A stretch of 8,077 bases of DNA from Candidatus Poribacteria bacterium (GTDB lineage Bacteria; Poribacteria; WGA-4E; WGA-3G): contig JAPPDN010000390.1 in assembly GCA_028824575.1 (NCBI GenBank), positions 1 through 8,077 on the forward strand, in the 5' to 3' direction. Below, in pieces: positions 1 to 5,500 of this stretch; position 1 is the stretch's first letter; the number at the start of each line of letters is the position of its first letter. Below the pieces are notes generated by a model that was not told where the DNA came from, made no database searches, and worked only from the letters and a program-made list of their open reading frames with translations. Made by a program: the position numbers and the translations under genes.

Positions 1-1326
1 ATCTCCGCGAAGGTAGGAGCGTTCTCAAAACACTTTCACAAACTCACGAGTTCACCGCAATATAACTTCCTCCGCTCCGGTGTCAAAGAGATGCTGAACT
101 TAATTCCGGCAGATGCAAAGCAGATTGCCCGTAAAATTGAGGCGTCATTGAAACCGGGGACGCTATTTGAGGAATTCGGGTTCCGGTACTTCGGTCCGCT
201 TGATGGGAACGATTTGGAGGCACTCATCCCGGTGTTGACAGGTATCCGTAGTTTATTCGGTCCTATCCTGCTCCACGTCGTAACCGAAAAGGGGCGCGGC
301 TACGCGCCAGCAGAAGAGGACCCGGTCGGCTTCTATAGTGTCAGCGGCCCCTTCAACCTGAAGACAGGGAAGACGCTTAAACCGAAACCGACGGTCCCCG
401 CCTACACAGAAGTGTTCAGCCGAACGCTGATTGAATTAGCGAAACGCGACCCACGGGTCGTCGGCGTGACGGCAGCGATGCCGGGTGGGACGGGACTTGA
501 TAAGTTTGCCAACGCGTTTCCGAGTCGGTGTTTTGATATCGGACTGGCAGAGCAGTGCGCCGTTACATTCGCAAGTGGACTCGCAGCACAAGGGATGCGT
601 CCTGTCGCTGCCATCTATTCCACTTTCCTCCAACGGAGTTATGATCAGGTCTTACACGACGTCTGTATCCAAAACCTTCCGGTCATCTTCGCACTTGATA
701 GGAGTGGACTTGTCGGCGCGGACGGTCCGACACATCACGGTGTTTTCGATTTCGCATATCTGCGTTCTATTCCGAACATGGTCGTGATGGCACCGAAAGA
801 TGAGAACGAGTTACAATCTATGGTGAAGACCGCGCTTGCATACGAAGACGGTCCGATTGCCTTCCGTTACCCGCGAGGCACAGGGGTCGGTGTAAAGATC
901 GCAGCGGAACCACAAGTCTTGCCTATCGGTGAAAGTGAGATCGTCAGAGAGGGTGACGATGTGCTTGTCATCGCTATCGGTAACCGGGTGTATCCTGCGC
1001 TTGAAGCCGCGCAAACGTTAGCCGATAACGGAATTTCTGCGACCGTTGTCAACGCGAGATTTGTGAAACCGTTAGATACTGCAACGATTCTGCCGCTCGC
1101 GGAACGCATCGGCAAGGTAATTACGATTGAGGACGGTGTGATAATGGGCGGTTTCGGCAGTGCCGTCTTGGAGGCACTCGCCGCAGCGGGGATCACAAAC
1201 GTGCGAGTTACAAATCTCGGTATCCCCGACGAATTTATTGAGCACGGCGATGTCAAGCACCTTCACGCGCTATACCAGTGCGATGCTGACGCTGTTGTTC
1301 GCGCCGCAGAGAAAATGCTGGAATAG
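1..1326 (+). CDS. dxs: 1-deoxy-D-xylulose-5-phosphate synthase (DXS), 5' end outside window
   Basis: Thiamine-diphosphate enzyme that condenses pyruvate with glyceraldehyde 3-phosphate to 1-deoxy-D-xylulose 5-phosphate, the first step of the MEP isoprenoid pathway and a source for thiamine and pyridoxal; cytoplasmic. The frame is open from base 1, so the ATG at 91 is internal; 441 residues are visible. Numbering by alignment to E. coli DXS as I remember it, about 186 N-terminal residues, with the GDG thiamine-binding motif and His49, lie upstream. Visible: the end of domain I (GTLFEEFGF, KGRGYAPAEEDP), the pyrimidine-binding domain (GLAEQ at bases 544-558 with the catalytic Glu at 550, STFLQRSYDQVLHD, DRSGLVGADGPTHHG, RYPRG) and the transketolase C-terminal domain (NARFVKPLD, GGFGSAVLEAL, LGIPDEFIEHG). 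Equivalents of Glu370, Tyr392, Arg398, Asp427, His431 and Arg478 are all present at exact spacing. Three usual histidines are replaced: DGHD is DGND, FH before the GPF segment is FY (His299 equivalent), and AEQH is AEQC. tlyA follows, a conserved neighbour. Identity is very secure. Confidence 0.97.
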   Translation: MSAKVGAFSKHFHKLTSSPQYNFLRSGVKEMLNLIPADAKQIARKIEASLKPGTLFEEFGFRYFGPLDGNDLEALIPVLTGIRSLFGPILLHVVTEKGRGYAPAEEDPVGFYSVSGPFNLKTGKTLKPKPTVPAYTEVFSRTLIELAKRDPRVVGVTAAMPGGTGLDKFANAFPSRCFDIGLAEQCAVTFASGLAAQGMRPVAAIYSTFLQRSYDQVLHDVCIQNLPVIFALDRSGLVGADGPTHHGVFDFAYLRSIPNMVVMAPKDENELQSMVKTALAYEDGPIAFRYPRGTGVGVKIAAEPQVLPIGESEIVREGDDVLVIAIGNRVYPALEAAQTLADNGISATVVNARFVKPLDTATILPLAERIGKVITIEDGVIMGGFGSAVLEALAAAGITNVRVTNLGIPDEFIEHGDVKHLHALYQCDADAVVRAAEKMLE

Positions 1327-1447
1327 TTATCAGTTTGCCTCGCAGTGAGAGTTGTCAGTCAGAGATATACTGTGGCACGGACAACAAAAGCAACCGTCAC
1401 AAGAAATTAACTGAAGACTGAAGACTCTAACTCTGACGACTCTGACG
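1326..1447. repeat. degenerate heptamer/nonamer repeats in dxs-tlyA gap
   Basis: The gap between dxs and tlyA is largely low-order repeats. GTTATCAGTT begins at 1326 on the last base of the dxs stop codon, and GTTGTCAGTCAGAG lies at 1351-1364. ACTGAAG occurs twice in tandem at 1410-1423 and begins a third copy. ACTCTGACG occurs twice in tandem at 1430-1447. GTCAGAG (1358-1364) is the inverse of CTCTGAC (1431-1437 and 1440-1446), so the left and right halves face each other, though much less perfectly than in the element inside tlyA. I read this as a decayed member of the same repeat family. Between the halves (1365-1409) I see no gene, no convincing terminator for dxs and no properly spaced promoter. 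Confidence 0.7.
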
Positions 1448-1450
1448 CTT

Positions 1451-1454
1451 GGAG
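1451..1454 (+). promoter_or_regulatory. ribosome binding site of tlyA
   Basis: GGAG lies six bases before the ATG at 1461, followed by an A-rich spacer. This decides the start. An in-frame TTG at 1449 would give four more residues (MEKK), but it overlaps the Shine-Dalgarno sequence itself and has none of its own. The ATG start gives the typical TlyA beginning, MQRIDTFLVAHGLA. Confidence 0.85.
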
Positions 1455-1460
1455 AAAAAA

Positions 1461-2459
1461 ATGCAACGGATAGACACCTTTCTGGTAGCACACGGCTTAG
1501 CAGAGAGCCGGGAGCAAGCGAAACGGCTTATCCTCGCAGGTGCTGTAACCGTTAACGGAGACACCAGAATTAAGCCCGGGCAGCGTGTTCCCGCGGATGC
1601 GAAGGTTGTTGTTCAGGCACCGCAAAGATATGTGAGTCGCGGCGGGTTCAAGTTGGAGAAGGCGTTATCTATCTTCGATGTGGATGTACAAGGCCGGGTC
1701 GCGCTCGATGTTGGTGCATCAACGGGTGGATTCACGGACTGTCTCCTCCAACACGGCGCGAAATTCGTCTATGCCGTTGATGTCGGTTACGGGCAGCTCG
1801 CCTGGAAACTTCGGACGCATCCACAGGTTCAGTCGATCGAGAAAACGAACATCCGGCACTTAACCCCTGCACTTTTAAAGACAGCAGCACGCAACGATAG
1901 CGATGATTTTATCACTATCGCTGTGATTGATGTCTCTTTTATTTCTCTGAGGACGGTGCTACCGAGTGTCATCAAGATTCTGACACAGCAAACAAAGAAG
2001 TTATCAGTTGTCAGTTGTCAGTTATCAGTTAAAGAGGGGAACGATGATGCTTCCGTTCTTTCTGACAACCGAAAGGTTTTTCGCAGAAAAACCGAACTGA
2101 CAACTGATAACCGTCCTTATGATATTATTGCCCTGCTTAAGCCGCAGTTTGAAGCCGGAAAAGCCCATGTGAAAAAGGGCGGAATTGTCCCTGACAAACA
2201 GGTACATATCCAGACAATAGACAACCTCAGCACTTTTGTCACGGAGAAACTCGGGGCTGTGGTGAGAGGGTTGACCTATTCACCGATCCACAAAGACATC
2301 GGAAATATTGAGTACTTGCTTTGGCTCACGATTGAACTTGACACGCAAGCGAGTGCGCTCGGAACGGACGCTCACCCCCAGCAAACGACTGCTGAGGTAG
2401 TCGCGGCGGCACACGAATTTTTTAGGAGTCGTCAGCCATCAGCGATCAGCCATCAGTAA
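1461..2459 (+). CDS. tlyA: TlyA-family rRNA (cytidine-2'-O)-methyltransferase with in-frame repeat insertion
   Basis: SAM-dependent 2'-O-methyltransferase of the TlyA/YqxC (hemolysin A) family; characterised members methylate C1409 of 16S and/or C1920 of 23S rRNA, and their loss gives capreomycin resistance. Length is 332 residues against roughly 245-275 usually. Residues 1-58 form an S4 RNA-binding domain (AESREQAKRLILAGAVTVNG). SRGGFKLEKAL leads into the FtsJ-like fold with the SAM motif DVGASTGGFTD (83-93), then NIRHL, VIDVSFISL and LLKPQFEAGK. The catalytic tetrad is readable as Lys64, Asp157, Lys227 and Glu284. Compared with the M. tuberculosis tetrad as I recall it (K69, D154, K182, E238), the Asp-Lys distance is 70 instead of 28, whereas Lys-Glu is 57 against 56. 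The extra 42 residues coincide with a palindromic DNA element (residues about 180-217). The last residues (RQPSAISHQ) also come from repeat DNA. The protein may still be active, because the insertion falls in the loop between a helix and the KPQFE strand. Whether it acts on 16S, 23S or both cannot be read here. Confidence 0.95.
   Translation: MQRIDTFLVAHGLAESREQAKRLILAGAVTVNGDTRIKPGQRVPADAKVVVQAPQRYVSRGGFKLEKALSIFDVDVQGRVALDVGASTGGFTDCLLQHGAKFVYAVDVGYGQLAWKLRTHPQVQSIEKTNIRHLTPALLKTAARNDSDDFITIAVIDVSFISLRTVLPSVIKILTQQTKKLSVVSCQLSVKEGNDDASVLSDNRKVFRRKTELTTDNRPYDIIALLKPQFEAGKAHVKKGGIVPDKQVHIQTIDNLSTFVTEKLGAVVRGLTYSPIHKDIGNIEYLLWLTIELDTQASALGTDAHPQQTTAEVVAAAHEFFRSRQPSAISHQ
2000..2111. repeat. palindromic repeat element inserted in frame in tlyA
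   Basis: Left arm: four tandem heptamers GTTATCA, GTTGTCA, GTTGTCA, GTTATCA at 2000-2027 plus GTT. Right arm: AACTGACAACTGATAAC at 2095-2111, the perfect 17-base reverse complement of 2000-2016. Between the arms are two further stems. AAAGAGGGGAA (2031-2041) pairs with TTCCGTTCTTT (2051-2061) with one G-T pair and one mismatch. GGTTTTT (2075-2081) pairs perfectly with AAAAACC (2087-2093) around CGCAG. A partial internal right-arm-like motif, CTGACAACCG, lies at 2062-2071. The element encodes about 38 residues (KLSVVSCQLSV to TELTTDN) absent from ordinary TlyA. There is no transposase, so it would be a non-autonomous, MITE-like or REP-like palindrome. Exact ends and any target duplication cannot be set without an uninterrupted relative. 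Confidence 0.85.
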
Positions 2460-2509
2460 AGAGGTTATCGTTTAGCAAAGCCTCTTTTCTCTGCTGACGG
2501 CTGATGGCT
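2434..2509. repeat. second palindromic heptamer element at 3' end of tlyA
   Basis: Left arm: AGCCATC, AGCGATC, AGCCATC in tandem at 2434-2454 plus AG. Right arm: GCTGACG, GCTGATG plus GCT at 2493-2509. AGCCATCAGC (2434-2443) and GCTGATGGCT (2500-2509) are perfect inverse copies, and with two mismatches the match extends to 17 bases. Period is seven bases, as in the element inside tlyA. The centre again begins AAAGAGG, so the design is the same though the arm sequence differs. The left arm is translated as the C-terminal tail of TlyA and the TAA stop follows it directly. Confidence 0.8.
2458..2490 (+). terminator. terminator-like hairpin after tlyA
   Basis: AAAGAGG (2458-2464) pairs with CCTCTTT (2481-2487) across a 16-base loop, followed by TTTTCT-like pyrimidines. 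It forms the centre of the second palindromic element. The stem starts inside the tlyA stop codon, so a ribosome terminating there would cover its 5' arm, and the stem is AT-rich at its base. It is a plausible but modest intrinsic terminator. The flanking heptamer arms could extend it into a longer stem. Confidence 0.45.
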
Positions 2510-2529
2510 ATTCCGACCGATAGCCAGAT

Positions 2530-2533
2530 AGGA
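2530..2533 (+). promoter_or_regulatory. ribosome binding site of TamB-like gene
   Basis: AGGA lies eight bases before the ATG at 2542, in an A-rich stretch. It supports that ATG as the start, which also puts a short Lys/Arg-rich n-region directly before the membrane helix. No convincing sigma-70 promoter is visible in the short gap before it. Confidence 0.65.
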
Positions 2534-2541
2534 AAACGAAG

Positions 2542-5500
2542 ATGCAGAAAAGAATCCAGAAAATCGCTATTTTCCTCGGAATATTCATTATCCTTGCCCT
2601 CTGCGGCAGTTTTTTCTTTATCCGTTCAGAAACTTTCCTGAATTGGGCAGAAAAACGGCTTGCGACCGAACTTGAATATCGGTTAACAGACGATTATAAG
2701 GCAAATGTCGGCGATATAAAAGGCAGCATCTTGGGCAATATTACTATCAACGGTATTACAATTTCCAAACACGATACACCAGATACGCCGGTAATCTCTA
2801 CAGAAAAAGTTGTCCTGAAATATAATCTACTGGGGTTGTTAACTCGTGAATTTGAGGTGACACAACTGCGTGTGACCAAACCACGGATTAGCGCGAAGCC
2901 CAACGCCGATGGCAGTGTTAATTTGGAGCATATTTTCAAGGAAACTACAACACAAGGCTCCCCGAAATTCGCTTTGGCAGTTGAACATATTGAGTGTAAT
3001 AACGGTATAATTGATTACATTGATACGCAACGCGATATTCATATAGAGATTACAGGTGTCTCTATTGACGTAGAGGGTCCCCTCGACACATGGAACCACA
3101 AAGGTTATTTTAGAATTGATGCTGGCAGTCTTAAGTTTAACGGTTCCGAGACACCGATTGATACCTTTGAAGTGGATTTTCAGATCTTAGCCACGCTTAG
3201 CGAATTGGATCGCCTCCGATTAGAATTTGGCAATTCAAGCTTGGAAGTTACAGGTCACTTTCCGCACGGAGAAACGGGAGCACCTTGGGATATTGGACTG
3301 GATTTACTGCGATTGGATGTTGCAGATGTAGATCAATTTTTCGGCGAAGACACCGAACTTGAAGGCATTGTAAAGGGTAGGATAACGGCAAGCGGAAATA
3401 GCGATTTAGCCTTCGCTGCTGCACTCTCTGTGGAAACACCGACATTTTCTATCACACAAGCGGAAATCCATAGACAAATTGTACTGACAGACCTAAAAAT
3501 TGATGCCGATTTCAATTTACACCCAATCCCTACATTCACGCTAAAAACCTTCAGGACACAGATCGCTGACGGCACCTTGACCAGTAACGGAACTATCGGA
3601 CTCCAAAGCCGACCGGAAGGCGATGTGATTGCGCAGCTGCGACAACTGACAACATCCCCGCTTAACTATACAGGACAGGGAAAGGCAACAGATATCAAAC
3701 TCATACCGCTGCTGTCGATGTTTGTTCAACTCCCCGAATATCTCACAGACAGCACAGGACACCTCTCAGGAACCGCCACATTCAACGGAAATACTACAGA
3801 CTTCTCAACTTTCAAACTCAATAGCACGATAGAGATAACAGAGACCATCCTCAACGCAGTAGCACTTGCGGATTCAGCACTGAGTTGCGTGATTGATGCG
3901 GGTGAATTGAAAGCCGGTGGAAACCTTGATGAAACCGATATTAACATCACCGGTCCCTTTCTTTTAGCGGCGCAAGATGCTCTGGATATCCACATTTCGC
4001 GTATCAACTTTGACGACCTAATGAAGATTGTTAACAGTGCGGATCTCGGCGGGACGGGAGAATACACTGCGAAGTTGTCCTCGGATGGTATACTGGAAGG
4101 CGCCATAAAAATCCCAGACGCGAGTTTCAACGACATCCCGATCGGTGCTTTGGTAGGGAACCTCGACTACCAAGATGGACAGGTATTCATTGAAAATGGT
4201 CTGCTCACCAAAAACACGATAAACGACCTCGTGACGGCGTATGAGAGCCGGAGCACAATTACGGGTGTTGTAGATGTTGAAGGTAATTTCCCGGCGGAAT
4301 TTAGCATCGTCGCAGCCCCCGTTTATGCCCAACACTATCGGAGGGTCTTGTTAGGCACAGAATATCCGGTAGACGGTGAAGTTAGCGGCGAACTCAAACT
4401 ATACGGAACGCTGACTAATCTTGATGGCAGTGCCGATTTCAGTGTCACCGAAAGTGTGGCATGGGGTATCCATCTGGATCCGCTAACGCTTCCTTTGCGA
4501 ATTGAGGATTACAACATCGCACTTTCGGATTTTGAGATAACCACCCGTGGTCAGAAGGTTACGCTCAACGTAACGGTGGCTTCAAACGGCGATTACGATT
4601 TGCTGCTCGAAAACGACGCACCTGTGAGTTTCCAAGCACTTGCAAGCGCAGCGAAAATCACCGATTTTCCTTTTGGAGGGCAGTTTGATGTTCGGGTCGT
4701 CGGAACGCTGAAAAAACCGGAAAATGTTGATTTTCAGGTCGAACTGGATTTCTCGGACATAACCTTCTTAGACAATAGTCGAGAGACGAAACACCCACTC
4801 AGTGATGTTTTACTACACGGCAAACTCGTAGAACTTAAAAATACTACCGGTGAACCGGATCGTTTCGATTTCACGGGGCGCGGGTTTAACGGTCAGATTC
4901 GGGGCTACGTCAGTATGGCTCCCGACAACCCTTACAAATTCATAATGGAGAGCGAAGCACTTGAGGTTACACCGATTCTGCGTATCTTGCACCCCGCACT
5001 CGAGGCGGTCACAGGGACTGCCAAGGGACGCGCCGAAATCAAAGGAACAGTCGCAGCCCTTGCACCAACAGGTGAGAACAAAAGCGGTGAATCTGACCAG
5101 CAGATTTACCCTTACGATGTTGACATCAAAATTGACACCAGCCAACTTTACTACGAAAATTCAAAGGGACACAAGACCCCATTTACAAATGCCGGGCAAA
5201 TTCGATTGTTCCTCAAAGATGACAAATGGACGATTGATGCACTTTCTCTAAGGACATTAGAAGACGAATCGCCTTTTATGGAACTGACAGGGACCTATAA
5301 CGCAAAGGGCGAGGTGATGGATTTTGAAGCGAAATCTGATGGTTTCGGACTGGCACCCTTTGGCGCAGCGTTGGAACTTCCGTCTGCTATGCTAAAAGTT
5401 GGGAGCGGTCGTTATACCTCAACAATAACTGGCACGTCCAAACAACCAGAGGTCGCATTGGACTGGGAAATTCCGACATTGGATTTAGAAACAGAAGTGG

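Noticed and set aside
485..787. Second + frame of 100 codons and minus-strand frames within dxs
   Set aside because: They overlap the most conserved part of DXS, and their translations are low in domain-like sequence and high in Ser/Arg, as expected from an off-frame reading.
1338..1352. Possible terminator after dxs (CTC...GAG)
   Set aside because: The stem is only three pairs and no T-run follows.
1352..1371. Possible sigma-70 promoter: TTGTCA (1352-1357) and TATACT (1366-1371)
   Set aside because: The spacing is 8 bases instead of about 17, and the TTGTCA is part of the repeat family.
2000..2030. CRISPR-like or minisatellite array
   Set aside because: The unit is only seven bases with no spacers, and it is paired with an inverse arm, so a palindromic element explains it better.
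2000..2111. Frameshift or pseudogene status for tlyA
   Set aside because: The frame continues cleanly through the insert, and all four catalytic residues and the downstream motifs stay in frame.
2590..2610. Lipoprotein signal (Leu-Ala-Leu-Cys, residues 18-21) in the TamB-like protein
   Set aside because: The residue before Cys is Leu, not Gly, Ala or Ser, and the Cys lies mid-helix. An uncleaved anchor fits the family better.
3726..4136. Minus-strand open frame of 136 codons inside the TamB-like gene, and the similar one at 6189-6587
   Set aside because: Both lie wholly within a well-supported + strand gene, have no recognisable domain and no clear ribosome binding site, and look like complementary-frame shadows.
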